DNA of 64,000 nucleotides from Onthophagus taurus. Lineage: Eukaryota; Arthropoda; Insecta; Coleoptera; Scarabaeidae. The stretch is taken from contig NC_091971.1 of the NCBI RefSeq assembly GCF_036711975.1, positions 6,021,501 to 6,085,500 of the forward strand, given 5' to 3'. The position numbers and the translations under genes are program-made. Under the pieces are notes generated by a model. That model worked only from the letters and a program-made list of their open reading frames with translations, did not search any database and was not told the DNA's origin. This document shows positions 32,177-45,239 of this stretch, in pieces (the stretch's first letter is position 1; each line of letters opens with the position of its first letter).

Positions 32177-33695
32177 CTAAAAGATAAATTGAATTTATTT
32201 AATTAATTTTGTTTGTTAATTACTTATTTCCAATTATTTTTATAAATATTAATATTTAAATAAATAAATGTTAAAGTTAAAACATAACTTTTTTCGACAA
32301 CTAATTTATCAGGAAATTTCTGTCATTATTACCAACCTTGAAACTCAAAATTCGTCAAATTATAGTTCATTTTTTTTCTATAATACCTGTCAATTTGTTG
32401 TAAAGTTGGCAAAATTAACAGCGAGTTTTGTTTTATCATGTTTTGAAGTAAATATGTCACATTGACGTTTGAGCTTTCGTTATTCAAAAAGAAAAGGTGC
32501 AGTAAAAGTGTTGTGGGGTGTTTATTTGCCATTTATTTACCTAGAAAAGGTATTTTATTCTATTAATTACTTTGTAGCACGTTTTTACAACAAATATGTA
32601 CTTCGTTAAAATCGTATTTATCTAAAAATTTATTAGTATTTTAACCTCAACTATTCAGTTACTGAAAATGTTACTAAAAATCAGGAAAACAACATAAATT
32701 TTATAAGGGTACTAGATAATACCAACAGAAACTCTAAATAATTTACATTGACAAGTATTATAGAAAAAAAACGAACTATATAAAATAATTGATAATTTTT
32801 CATTAAAAGTGCATGTCAATTTTCAAAGTGGTCCCCAAAATTTTTCTATACGCTAAAAATCGACGAGTTTTGTTCTATCTTATTCAGAATAAATCAAAGT
32901 TTCTTATTTTGTGCCTTTCAAGACTTTATATTTACTCATTAAAGAAAATTATTGATTTCTTAAAACGAAACATGCCGAAAAAAGTTGCAGTTGTGAGGTT
33001 GGTAATGAAAATGATTAAATGTCACTAAGTTTAAATAATTTTTTTGAAATAATTTTAATTGAAGTTAATTACATTATATACTACTATTATATTAATTTTT
33101 TGTTTTTAATTGTTAATTAGTTATTTCTATGTTAATTGCGTTGCAATATAATCTCAAAATTTAAACGTCTCCCAGATTTAGTACCTTATTTTTTTTTTTT
33201 TAAATTGGTACTATAAAATTGACAACTTGCATCACAAACAACTCATTAGAGGTTATACAGTTTTTATTTTTAACAATAATTAATATTTTCTAATAAAAAT
33301 GAGTGGAAAACAAGATAAATCGACCGTAGACAAGTTAAAAAACACGTTTAAGAAAAATCGAAAAACCTGGTATAACTTAAAAGATTTTAGTTTTATTTAT
33401 ACCTAAAAAGTGATATAACCTAGAAATACGATTTTAATTTACTTACATTTTCGTTATTTAAGAATGTTTTTTTTTCACAGAGGGCATAAACATACAGAAA
33501 GCATCGTGATGTACCACTTTAGAGATTTTAGTGGTTCAACATGGTTTAATAAACAAAATTACAGCTGGTTCTGATCTAGTTTTTGATTCAATTTACTGGT
33601 TTTTGCTGAATTATTCTCCTTTGAAATGTGCATCGTTGTAAAATTAATTTATTTAAAACGTATTAAGTGCAATTATTCAACAAAGATTATTATTA
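32177..33695. other. AT-rich stretch with an old dispersed repeat, no gene seen
   Basis: 32380-32900 resembles 13500-13960 in ordered short blocks ('catgttttgaa', 'attgacgtttga', 'actaaaaatca'). A 36-codon frame at 33299 is discussed under rejected items. Confidence 0.4.
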
Positions 33696-34534
33696 TGGGG
33701 TCATACACGATTTTTTTTTTATTATATTTTCTGAAAGTTTATATAAAAATATAGTTACCGTTATTTTTTTTTTTTATATTTTCGAACAAAATCATTGTTA
33801 AAAAAATAGTTGAAAATTTATATACCCATTTGAGCTTTTAAAATTCCCCCGTTGATGACGTAGGAGTATCACCTTTGCGTCCCCTGCTCCCCGCTCAAAT
33901 GCGAGAAAGAGATGAACGTCATTTAGGTTGTATTGAAAAGAGATAGAGTATTTGTAGGTTATGTTTATTATGTTTTGTTCATGGATGTAATAGAGCAAGG
34001 TCTATAGAACATAAGGTTACCCAATACCGATTCTCCTCCTCTGAGAGGCAAGGTGGGTCAGTGACGTAGCTGGTTCTATGAACAACACAACACGATGCGA
34101 GGTTTAAATATTTTATATAGACTGTACCACAGTATAGGCACGTATAGGCTATCTTTTATTCTGACTGTATCGAACCAGTGACGTCAATTTGCGGGGTAAT
34201 AATCGATACTACAGAGGCATAGGGAATGAGGTAACCTTATGTTCTATAAACCTTGGTAATAGAGACACTCTGTTACATCCATGGTTTTGTTTTGACACTG
34301 TCATACCGCAAGCGCTATCTAACGGACAATTTAACTTGTTTTAGGCAGTGCGGTTCCTACGTCACAGAAAAGCCGCGAAATTATTTCGTTTGAATATTTG
34401 CTATTTTTCACTTCAAATTACGCAAAATATAAAATTGATCAAAATATTTCTTTTACTTTGTGTTCATGCATATACTTGCATATATCGTTTGACGTAAAAA
34501 TTTTCTCTAAATTTAATAAGTGTGTATGACCCCA
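33696..34534. mobile_element. Harbinger-like MITE, split by a nested hAT-like MITE
   Basis: Ends are TGGGGTCATACAC (33696-33708) and its inverse GTGTATGACCCCA (34522-34534), each flanked by TTA. A 3-bp TWA target duplication is the mark of PIF/Harbinger elements. The sub-terminal parts are GC-rich ('gatgacgtagg' against 'cctacgtcac'), also inverted. No transposase frame. Without the nested element it is about 530 bp. Confidence 0.7.
33980..34283. mobile_element. hAT-like MITE with 8-bp target-site duplication
   Basis: The 304-bp element has terminal inverted repeats starting CATGGATGTAA and continuing as TATAGAACATAAGGTTACC on both sides, interrupted on the right by a short extra block. It is flanked by the direct repeat GTTTTGTT (33972-33979 and 34284-34291). 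An 8-bp duplication with CA...TG ends points to the hAT superfamily. It carries no reading frame, so it is non-autonomous. Confidence 0.82.
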
Positions 34535-34859
34535 TTACATCATAAACAGATAAGTTTTAATCTAGTTTGGTTATAAAGCCTCATATTTCCAATTACGATA
34601 ACGTATTATTAAGACGCATCTAAATCTTGTCATAACTTTAAATTAACTTTTCTGCGTAATTCTTAAAGTGTTTTAACCCAACACTGTTTTATGGATTACT
34701 AAAAAATTCGTGAATACATAGGATTTAAATTGAAATGGTTATATGTAAACAAAGTTGTCTAAATTTGTATAAAATCTTTTAAAATTTCCCAACTAATAGA
34801 TGTATTTCAAGTCCTCTAACCCGTTATAATGACAAAAGCAAACTGAAAATCTGCCCCAA

Positions 34860-36010
34860 ATACCATAACAGTCGAAATATAGCCAGCACGTGGCTTCAAA
34901 TGGTGAACAGAGAACCACACAACCTGTTGTCGGTCGTGTGTGTCCATATGACCTTGCCTTTTGGCGTCGGTTCTAGCCTAGCGACGGACCCACAGTTGCA
35001 TAATTTGCCCCCTTTCGGTCCCCCTTTAGGTCCCCTTCGACTCTAACCCCACCCGTCAACAATCCAACAACGCAATCATTTCCGCCAAGGATACTTGCCA
35101 TCTCACTCCTAGAGATGCGACGTTAAAATCCATCTAAATAAAACGAATTTGACACAATTTTTAATATCTTTTTTCTTATCTTTTAGAAATAAATTGAAAA
35201 TAAAATTAGTTTTTTTAGGGAGTAGGTGTTAAAGGCGTTGTGTTTAGGTAGGTTGGTGTAGATGACGTCACGGTGAATTTGAATATGAAATGTCAAAGGG
35301 TGTGCCGAGGTCTCAATTCGGTGTTTTTTATATTGGTGGAGGGGTTGACCTATTTTCCACTCGGTTAGATTAATATTAAAATGAATTCCTTCCTCGGGCT
35401 GATTTTTTTTAAACTTTACTATTATTAGCACCCAACAAGATATCTATCTATTTAAGTAATTAATCAAACGTTGCATGGAATTTTTTAATCCAACCAATTG
35501 AAGAGGAAATTATAATTAAACGTAAAAAGGAATCAAAAAAATATTTAATTGAAGATGCAATTTATTTTAAGATTCCACCATAACATCAGGTGTGAGAATA
35601 ATCCAACAAGTTTTATGACTCAGACTTCTTCTTCACACAGCAACCACCAGCAGGAGTAGTTCGGTTCAGTTCTTATTACCACTTTTTCCATTTAGATCGT
35701 TCGTTACTCTCTTTGTCCTGGACGTTCGTTCTCAGGGCGCGCTCTCGGCCTTTGCCTATTCTTCACGGTCCCGTGGCGTGAGACGCGCTCTCACACCAAG
35801 AAAGAAACTTCTTCTTCTACGGTGCGGGTCCCGCTTCTTTCTTCTGTTGAGATGAAGTCCATCGGCGGTGCAAACGGTGCTCCAGCGCGAAGTGAATGAA
35901 GTCTCCACCGCGCTCTTCTTGAGATCGCGGGTTTTTCACCAACCAGAGAAGGAGGGGAACTTCTTGTCCGCGACGATTAGTTATGTAACAAACGCTGCGG
36001 CCAAACGTGA
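34860..36010. promoter_or_regulatory. GC-rich islands, possible promoter or enhancers
   Basis: Two islands, about 34860-35110 and 35600-36010, stand out from AT-rich DNA. No open frame with coding character is present on either strand. An insect initiator-like TCAGTT lies at about 35665, and a GTGAGA...TCTCAC hairpin near 35780. They could be the promoter of an unseen gene or far elements of tramtrack. Confidence 0.3.
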
Positions 36011-36539
36011 ATGGAACGAGGAATTGGCTGAAAAATAAAATGAAAAAGATGGATGGTATGGGTAATGTGTGTACGAGAAACGATGTTATTCTCTTTAGAA
36101 TTTCTTAATGGAAATTTACTCTTAACTGTGTATTTAAAGGTACATGATATTTTTTTTTGGAAGGAATGTTCAGTTAGATTTATGTGCTAACTCAACTCTT
36201 TACACATACAAATTTGCAAAACTTTTCTTCTTAAGTGTTTAGAAGATTTATTCTGGACTTTCGAATAATCTCTTCAGGTTTATTTCTGCAATCTTGGAGA
36301 TACATGATTAAAAAGGAATTTGATTCATAGGTGATTATTACTCAGATGCCCTATACTTATTTTTACCGATTCTATGTGAGAAATTATGGTTATGGAGTCG
36401 CAGTCGATACTTGTATTGTTTCTGAAAGCAAGATTTTGTATATTTAATTAGAATTTTTGAGTGAAAAACAGGAAACGAAAAAAAAAAATAAAGAAATTTA
36501 TTCTTAATAAAATTCATGTCGTGGTCGCATTGTAAATTC

Positions 36540-38030
36540 GTGTACACGTGCATTTAGAGGGAAGAAAAGGCGTCCACATCCTGCCTTCGAGTCGCTTCCC
36601 ACATATTTATGCACCCCACGACTTTTAACCCCCGTCCCGACCGGGCTGGTCACGGAACAAATCATAGCACCCTCTATTCAACGTTTCAGACAAGTGCGTC
36701 CCGATTGTCCGCATTCAAATGCGCTCTTCCTGTCCGTAGAAGAGGGACCATTTACGATGAGTCCGTTTCCGAGTTTCACATCGTCCGACTAAAAATAGGG
36801 GTGGTGCTTAATGCAGGCATTTTAGAAAGTCCGGCTCGTAATTATCGAAGCGGTACCGTTTCCTATGTTAATTGTCTACTGCTACGCTGAGGTTACACAA
36901 AGGAGAACTTCCACACCAATTGATAGAAATTATTTAAAAATATGTAAACGAAAAAAAAATTTTTTTGATACCTTAAATAATACTGTTTTAAATAACTTAA
37001 TTGATTTATATGAAAAACTTGTTTTTCGAAGGAATTAATTGATTACGCAAGAAAAGCACGTTGATCGGCCAATGTCAAGGCGTCTGCGAATTTGAATGGT
37101 GAGAGTTTGTATACATACATATACAATTCGCAGCTGATTGGGAACCCGCGAGTCGTTGATCTACTTTCGAACCTCCTCGAACGTTCTCTCGAACGGCAAA
37201 CGTCCCACTTTAAAAAGATCTGCAAGCAATCGCTGCAAGAATTATATCGATTATTTCACTTTTGTTTATTAGGTTTGTTTGTTTTAACGGAACCGTATAA
37301 ATCAAATTTACCACAAAATGTATTACTTACAGCGATTATTGGAACTTCTCACGTTCCATTACAAATCATAATCAAAGAAAAAGTACCGTTTTAGCAACTA
37401 CAATGGTTGTTTTAAAGGTTTTAAAAAAGTACAAATGTAAATTAACTTACAACGGCTAATGCATTGGCTAATAGTGTGGTGGTTGGGGAGTTTAAGTTGT
37501 GAGTGTAGTATGTAAATTTGTTAGATAAACTGTTAAAGATTACTTAAGGGATTAGTTAAAATCTTTTTTAAAATTTAATTAAAACTTCTCATTTCAGAAA
37601 TGTTCCTCTCAGCCCACGTAACACTTTTCTTCTTCATCGCTCGACTCTGAAAGTATGCAAAGTACGGTCCACGTAAAGTACAGTTAGCTTCCTTGAGCCA
37701 AGTACGCGGTATAAAGTGGTTTTTACGTCGTTGTCGTCTTCGCACGCGGCGATTACCCTGCCCTCAAACCCAAAGCGAACCGGAGGATTCCGACTTCTCT
37801 TTTAGTCGATTTCTACGGCAGAACGGTTTTCGAAGAAGAAGTGTACCCGATATAAGCAGGTCAATTTCCGCCAGCAAATCAGGGTGAAGAATGATTTAGT
37901 CGAGGAGAATTTTGCTATGGCGAAAAAAGAAGAGTACCGTTCGTTTTAGGGGTTGACAACCTCGGGCACGCCTCTTGGCCAATCGTCACTAAGACTTCAC
38001 CATAAGTACCTGGTTGTGGCGTTGAAAATG
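36540..38030. promoter_or_regulatory. GC-rich islands without coding character
   Basis: Islands at about 36540-36900, 37050-37210 and 37610-38030. Frames are open in two or more registers, as expected of GC-rich DNA poor in stops, and none resembles a protein family. They are likely noncoding regulatory DNA upstream of tramtrack. Confidence 0.3.
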
Positions 38031-40269
38031 TCTCCATAAATCAACCTTTGTCTGTTTCTTTTTTTATTGGAGAAGAATTAAAATATTTGTTATGTAAATC
38101 TGTAAATGTTATGAAATATTTTGAACTCATCTTTTTATCTTTTAAATAAACAACTACGTATACGGAATTGAAATGAAAATAAATCAAAGTGTGAAAGTAA
38201 ATGCCTCGCAATCAGTTAATAAGCGAACGCTGCTGGAAAGCATCACACCCCGGCTTATGGTTAAAAATAGATCTTTTTGAATCGTCTTTTATTGGGCGAC
38301 GAAGAATAGAACGGGAGTAGATTAAAATAAAATATGGGACGACTACGGAATAGAAATTGGTTACAAACATAGTATTGCGAGGATATTGTTGACCAAGAGA
38401 GGGTCGAGATGGGTGGACTACTTAGTTGCGTCATATTCTAGGAGCGGTTTCTACACCCACATCCATCTCCATATACAACAAATCGAACGGGCCCAATCGG
38501 TTTTATCCAATTAGTTCCTATACATTTTATTCCTTTTCAAATATATACTAAACTATATCAAATTTAACTTTTAAGAAGTTTATACCAATAAAATTATGGT
38601 GTATTTCCTGTATATTTCATTATAGAGGGGAAAACAGGAAATATTTAATAACAAATTCTTTAAGTACGGGAACACGTTTTCCTTTATGGGAAATACTGCT
38701 GTGTAACTGTGTAAAGTATATGTTTCAACCGGAAATTTAAGACAATTTGTTTGCAGTTAATACAGATCATTAAATTAACAAGAAATAAAACCAAATTGAT
38801 TCAAGAATAGAATAACTCAAATAGGAAGGTTAGAATATACCAAATTATAAGCTTTTGGGGTATGTATTTTAATTAAAATAAATTTTTAAATCTCTTACAT
38901 CAATCTCAACTCAATTTAACGAAGGTTATGATATTAATTGTAGCGTTTCGGGCGCAAACGACCTTATCTTATAAGAGATGAATTCCATGACTATAACCCA
39001 TTTTTCTTGAGAATTGTGTTTCAGCAAAAAAGTTGATTTAAAGAGGATCAAAAATAAAAATCCATTCTTTTGTATAAACAAGAAATTAATATATACATAA
39101 TTAAATCAACTTATTAAAATACTGACTCAACTGATATCTTAATAAAGTAAACAAATAAAACTATATTTATTCCTTATTTAATTAACGAATACATTAAGCC
39201 CCCGTTTAACCTGTATCATTGAAATTCCAAGTACGGAAACTTTTTTTAGTAGCTCAAATCTTTTTCTGAATTTCTGTTATTTTTGTGTTCTCACCTGATG
39301 ATGGTTCATTCACCCCTGTGCTGTTCACCTACACGTTTACCGCAATACGTGTGGCTTTACCAACCATCTAAAACGCCTTAATAATTCCACATATCGGACA
39401 TCCTGTATAAGGTAGTAGTTGTTGGTCAATAGAGGTTGAGGTAAACACCTCTTTTTATGTATTTTATGTTCGAAACATGTAACACGATTTTATTCGATAC
39501 TAAACGAACGCGACGTTTTAAGAAAATCTCTTTCCAAGTGATTTGCATTTTCTATTTTTATACTTGGGAAGTTGTCTTTCTACAATTACTTTATATGTTA
39601 GTTTACTATATTTGACTACTGTTTTCTCTTTTCTCGTCACCTAAACAGTAATTTTACAAATTTCGAAAGTAGTTTTTTTGCTTGAATTGCATTTTATTTC
39701 TTTTAAGATAAATTTCGATAAATCCCCGAAATAAGAAATTAATTACTTGTAGTACAATGGTGTTGTGTTGTGTTGTAAAGAGTTAATGGAGTGAAAATAA
39801 TGGCCTAATAAAAAATCTATTTTTATCAAAGCACTAAATTTTGTTGGTTTTTATTGGGTTAATTAGTTTTATGTTAAATATAATGATTTAGTGGAGAAAT
39901 GATGTGCTCGTTAAGAAATTTTTTTGCGAGAAAAAAAGATTGGCCTTGGTTATTGGGTCCTCGTTAAGGGTATTTTTTCGGAATTCGGTGAAAGGAAGTT
40001 CCTTTATCTTGTGCCTTTCGAAAGATTGAACCAATTTAGTGAACTGGTTTCACAAAATCGGTGAGGCAATCAGGGAAGAATTCTCTTGGATGTCGCGATT
40101 TTTATGTTGACGCGATATCTTAAACCATACGAACAAATTACCGTGTCGAACACAATCTTTATCTTAAAACACGACCAATCAAATAGGGATTGTAACGAAA
40201 TATGTGATTTATAATATTTGTTTAAATACTTATTGAATAAAGGTATGGGCAGATTTTTTAGGTTGGGCA
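38031..40269. other. AT-rich noncoding stretch
   Basis: No frame, RNA gene or repeat stands out. Moderate-GC patches occur at about 38390-38510 and 39280-39420. Confidence 0.4.
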
Positions 40270-40800
40270 TTAGATTACGTAACAAAAATGGTAAAATTCC
40301 TCCTCTTCTTTGGTGAGTTGCGACCGTCGGGCATAATAAACAACAGAAAACGGAGGCCGAGAGAGTGTGACGGCCGTCGGACGAGGAGGTGATCGTCAAA
40401 GGGGGTCGTCTCGCTAGGCGTATACAGCAAGCACACCACCGGAGGCCGTTGAACCCGGGGCCTCGCGAGGCCGGGTTGCCTCGGCATCGGGAGTTAAAAG
40501 TGGACGCTCGGTCCGCTGCTGCTCCTCGCTCTCTCGCCCATTTAAACTCAACTCTTCCTGTGCCGGATAAAAATACGATAAGGCCCGCGGTTCGCATTCA
40601 AATCTGTGCCGTAATGCCCGAATGCCGCGTGGACCCCTCTCCACCTCATCTCCACGAACCACCCCCGGGAATCGAGCTCTACAAGTAAAGTAGGAGGAGG
40701 AGGAGGAAGAAGATTCGGTCGAGCTCATCTGCATGGGCACGTTTGGTTCGCCCACCGAACGTGGAATTATTAAAGTGTTTATACGGTGCGTGGGTTTTCC
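40270..40800. promoter_or_regulatory. Strong GC-rich island
   Basis: About 500 bp with many CpGs, a GGAGGA run at 40690-40710 and open frames on both strands that overlap one another. None reads like a protein family. It is the sharpest island of the 36-50 kb region and a good candidate for an enhancer or alternative first exon of tramtrack. Confidence 0.35.
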
Positions 40801-41054
40801 ACGTTCTTTTTAAGGGTGAACGAACCCCGGATCATTTTTAAGTCGGTTTACTTCAAAATAAACCAAATTAAAAAAAATTAACTTCCTCTTCGTTGTCTGC
40901 ACCTTTTTTTATTAGATAAATTTATGACACCACCTAAACATATATTTGTTTGCGTGAACAGACCCCTATGCAACCTCCCCTAAAACTATTGTACCCAGCT
41001 ACAAGGTGCTTAACAGGCAGGTGCAGGTTAAAGGTGACTTTGAGGGTACAAGGT

Positions 41055-41625
41055 GATTTTAAATTACCCTCAGCACTTGAGCGCATCGAAGGGGAAGATA
41101 CTTGTTGATGATATCGAAACCAACGAACCCCAATTCCATAAAGAAAATTAATGAAATAAAATCGTATTACTGCAAAACTATAAATATTACAGTTATAAAG
41201 GTCGTAATCTTCTACACCTACGTTCCTCTCCAAATGTAGAGGCTACATCGTAAATTGCTATATCAAGAAAATACCCTAAAAGAAAGCTATCATGATTTAA
41301 TATGTGACAAATTTTGTTAAAATGAAGTACTCACTCCGGAGATAATTTAGTATGATCTAATAGAATGTTTCTTTGTATCCTCAAAAAGTTAAATTTTTTA
41401 ATTCCTTCAGCACTTGAGTGTATCGAAGGGGAAGAGACTTGTTGATGACATCAAAACCAACGAACCCCAATTCCATAAAGATATTTATATCAAAACTAAT
41501 CGTATTATTGTAAAATTATAAATATTATAGTTATAGAGGTCATTTCCCCGTAATCCTGTACACCCACGTCCCTCTCCAAACGTAGACACTACATCGTAAA
41601 TTGCCATATCAAGAAAATTCCCCCC
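41055..41625. repeat. Diverged tandem duplication, step about 340 bp
   Basis: 'cagcacttgag' followed by 'atcgaaggggaaga' and 'aaccaacgaaccccaattcc' at 41064-41140 recurs at 41407-41480. The matches continue through 'tataaatatta', 'cgttcctctccaaa/cgtccctctccaaa' and 'ctacatcgtaaattgc' to about 41275 and 41625. The copies differ at many sites, so the duplication is old, yet specific blocks are nearly identical. Confidence 0.85.
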
Positions 41626-42539
41626 AAGTGTTAACCAATAACATTCTCACAAGCAAAAAAAATCTAACTTATCGCCCCCTTATCTCGCCACTGAGTTAAT
41701 TCCGGTAAACAATCGCAAAAACACAATAACAGGACGTATCAAATACACGTCATACGTAGTGTTTATTATTACATGCGGACACCGGTGGTCATAACCTTGA
41801 ATGAACGGGGCAACCTCATAGAAACCGGTAGTGTTTCATCTAAAACGGTGCTGGATCCTTTGTTGGTCGACCGATCAAGGGGGCTCCCGGCGAAAAATAA
41901 TAATGACCCGAGTTATTTTAGATTTCCAAAACTGTTCGGATTTACTTCAAGGAGTCCTAAATTCCAACATCTTTCTTCATAATTAAATTTAGATTATTTT
42001 TTCATTAATTGTAAAATATTCTCCCCTTTTTGTATATCTATGTAACTGTTTCAAAGCATATAACATCAAATTTGCTATTAGAACAGTACACCCACGTTCA
42101 TTTAGGAACCTAACCATTAGCGGTATATACGTTCGTTTCGTTTGTTCAAGACACGAAAGGTTAACCTGTGCGAATAAAGTGGTTTTCAAGTCGGGGAGCT
42201 GCTGTGCTGTGTGAGGAACGGTTGTTTCGAGTTTAGCAGTTCGGAACGGGGTCAACGCGAATGCAATTTGGCTCGGGATTGACACGATTGGAATTATTTA
42301 AACTTGACCATTTACATCGCAAGTACATAATCATAACAAGATAAACGATAAGATTAAAATGTAGAATAACATAATGAGTTATTTTATTTCAAATTTGAAT
42401 CCAGATGGCATGATCCAAAAAAAAAAGTTGCTCAATCATTTCATAATAAAATTATTGTTCCAAACAATCAATTCTACAAACCAGGTTCAATTGAAGATGA
42501 AGAGAGTATTTTGACTTGAAAATACACTTTAAAGTAAAA

Positions 42540-42860
42540 AGAACTTTATTGTCAAGTGAGCATGCAATCTCATTGTTACAAAAGATCCGATGCTGCTTGC
42601 AGTTGAGGCATCACAATGTGACGAACAGTTTCAGAAAGATATAGCGTTGAGCCTTGGACACCTAACAACTCAAAACATCTATAACCTCAGTTGATAAAGT
42701 CTCCATCGCAAGCTACCTTGACCGAGGCGCCACATTGTGATGATCAATTTCAGGTTGATAATATTAATGATTGAACCTCGCCCACAAATAACCTGACTTG
42801 ATAAGCTGAGACACTACAGATATGATGACCAGTTTCAGGATAATATAGTTAATAACTAAG
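42540..42860. repeat. Diverged monomers of the GCCGAGGCGCCAC repeat family
   Basis: Words such as 'gaccgaggcgccacattgtg' and 'agtttcaggataat/aatttcaggttgataat' match the satellite at 57.8-59.6 kb. About three degraded units are present, without a regular step. Confidence 0.65.
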
Positions 42861-42979
42861 GATAACTTTTCATCTGAAAATATATTCGTTATATTTTCAA
42901 ATTAATCTTTCATTGTTTATTAGTTTTCCATGATCCAACTTTCTTATATGATTTAGTGAGTTATATATAAAATAATTTT

Positions 42980-43720
42980 TTAGGGTTGATTCGTCTCTTC
43001 GTTCCCGCCGCATCCTCTTCTTGTCGTCTCAGTTTTTTTTTTGTAATCCGCCGGAGCGTGTTCTTCTCCTCCTTTTCACTTGGTAGACGGGGTTGTCCGG
43101 TTGTCGACCCGCGTACCTCCTCCATTGCGTACCTTTCCCTGTACCCCGGTGTTGAACGGCGAAGAGCCGTTCTTCTTTCCCCTGGGCCGCCCGGACGATG
43201 ACCATTCTGATGTCATAGCACCGTTCGTGGCTTCCGTCCGCGAGGCTTTCCTCAATCCCCCCATATTTCCATCATACTTTTTATTTCCTACAAAATATTT
43301 AAATCAAAATGACTTTTTAAAAGATACAATTAGATCAGGTGGAGGAAAAGTTAACAAAAGGTGATGATTACACGTTTTAGTGGAGAGTCAACCCCTTTGA
43401 GTTTGTATCGATTCTTTCAGCGTATCGCATACCGAGTTCGATTCAAAGAAGCCCTCCGGGTTAAAAGACGTATCTAGCTGTAATGAAAAAGGGAACGCGG
43501 CAGATGGCGCCCACGGAGACTCATTTCAATTTGAAAACACAATTTCATCGCGTCATTCCGTTGCGCGGCGGCAGCGCAACGTTTATCCGTCCGTGGTATG
43601 ATATTTCGATCTACTCCGTGATTTTACATGGTCGGCAGGTTTACGGTAGCGGGGTCATTTGTAGGTAATGGACTATTCGATGCCCGTGGGGGGCACCGGA
43701 TTTGAAACAGGTGGTATAGA
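42980..43720. promoter_or_regulatory. GC-rich islands with a CTCF-like site and a short palindrome
   Basis: Islands at 42990-43260 and 43480-43720. The sequence cggcagatggcgccca at 43498-43513 contains AGATGGCGCC, the core of insect CTCF sites. A palindrome ttgcgc-ggcggca-gcgcaa follows at about 43560. No coding character. Confidence 0.35.
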
Positions 43721-45239
43721 AAAAAAAATGGAACGGGGCGCATGAACGGTAAATTAGAGTCAATTTATATAGTTTTAGGGATTTCCACAAAGAAAAAGAT
43801 TTTATGTAAATTCACCTGGTGACCTTTGTGTGAAATTGGTTACGTATCGTTTTCATTAACTACTTAGAATTGCACGTAGTTACGTAAGATGTATCTGATA
43901 ACGTCCCGTTTGTTGAAAGGTAGTTAGGTCAGTATGATTAATTAAGCAGTAAATGTTTAAAAAATTTATGTTTATGTTGATGATAAAAATTGTTTCTTTA
44001 AGTAATAATATTAATTTATGGATACTTTGTGGTTTAATAAACTTGTATTTAAACCATCATCTTAATAATTGATATTATTGACTTGGTAAATTTTTTTGTG
44101 AAGATTATCGATAATTTATCTTGGTTCATAAGCCGGGTAGTGGAAGAGCAACTAAAAGTTAAATAAAGGATGTCAGTAATTACATCCTTTCTGTCTTATC
44201 TACATATTGATGAGTTTAAGCAATATTGCCGGACGCCAGTATTTAAGCTTAACCCATCAAAAACTCATATTTCTTCTTTAATTTTCATTTCGCCTTTAAT
44301 AGGAAATTATTATATTACAAAAATCTTTTATTGTTTTAAGATTTTATAAATTTCAAAATCTTATAACCATAAAAATATACGATTTTTAAAATATATATTT
44401 ATGGTAACCATGAAATGATTTATGACTTTACTAAAAAAATAAAATGAATATGTGCTTTTATTGGGAATTAATACATTTTTCTTAAAACACTTGAATTGAA
44501 GATTTAAATCTATTTTTCAAACTAAATTATCTCAAACTTTAAGATTTTAGCAAAAAAATTATTTTAAAGTTAAAATTTGAAATCATTTCTTATAAAGTCA
44601 TCATTGATAATGATTACAATGCTTAAAAGTTATTAAAGATGAGTGATAAAAAATAATTAGGTGCTTGAAATAAGGGGAAAAACAAGGAAGAGTTGATAGA
44701 TTATCAGAATTACGTGATAAATTTAAAAATTATTATTAGAATATGTTGAGTGGTTAAAACATGATACATTATTTATAAGTAACAATCGAGTTTAAACAGG
44801 GATAGAAAAAAATTTAAACTATAAATCATTTTATCTGTATTTTATAACACAAACATAGACAGTAACACGTGGCCTTGCAGAAGATTGGAAACTGAATCGA
44901 AACAGTGCAGTATTTACAGTTCGATAACGCATGTAAATATCACGCGTTATTTTTAGCGACATTTCGAAATGTTCCGAGTGGTTGTCGGATTTTTCTTTAT
45001 CAAAATATTTGCGGCGATAAGAAATCGGCGGGGGTTTTATATGATACCCTTTGAAATAAAAAATTTCAAACGCGGAAATACTTCTGGGAACGGAATTTCT
45101 TTCTTTTATACGATCATCGTAACCAACGGTTTTTATGATCTCCGAGTTGTAACATCGGCGGTTTTCCGCGCTGAAAAACCAAACTATATCCCGTGACAAA
45201 TGTCGATATAAAAGAACTAATTGTCGCTCGTTTCACGAC
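43721..45239. other. AT-rich stretch, nothing recognised
   Basis: Mostly AT-rich. The overlapping open frames on both strands at 44830-45200 show no protein-family motif and are taken as chance. Confidence 0.4.

Noticed and set aside
33299-33409. Small plus-strand frame MSGKQDKSTVDKLKNTF..., with a possible donor after 24 codons
   Set aside because: The start looks gene-like, but no downstream exon keeps the frame. Joining the acceptors near 33480 gives a stop at once. No family recognised.
40389-40755. Overlapping open frames on both strands in the GC-rich island
   Set aside because: Several frames are open together over the same DNA, the composition is Arg/Pro/Ser-rich without motifs, and no splice context is seen. 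Expected for stop-poor GC-rich DNA.
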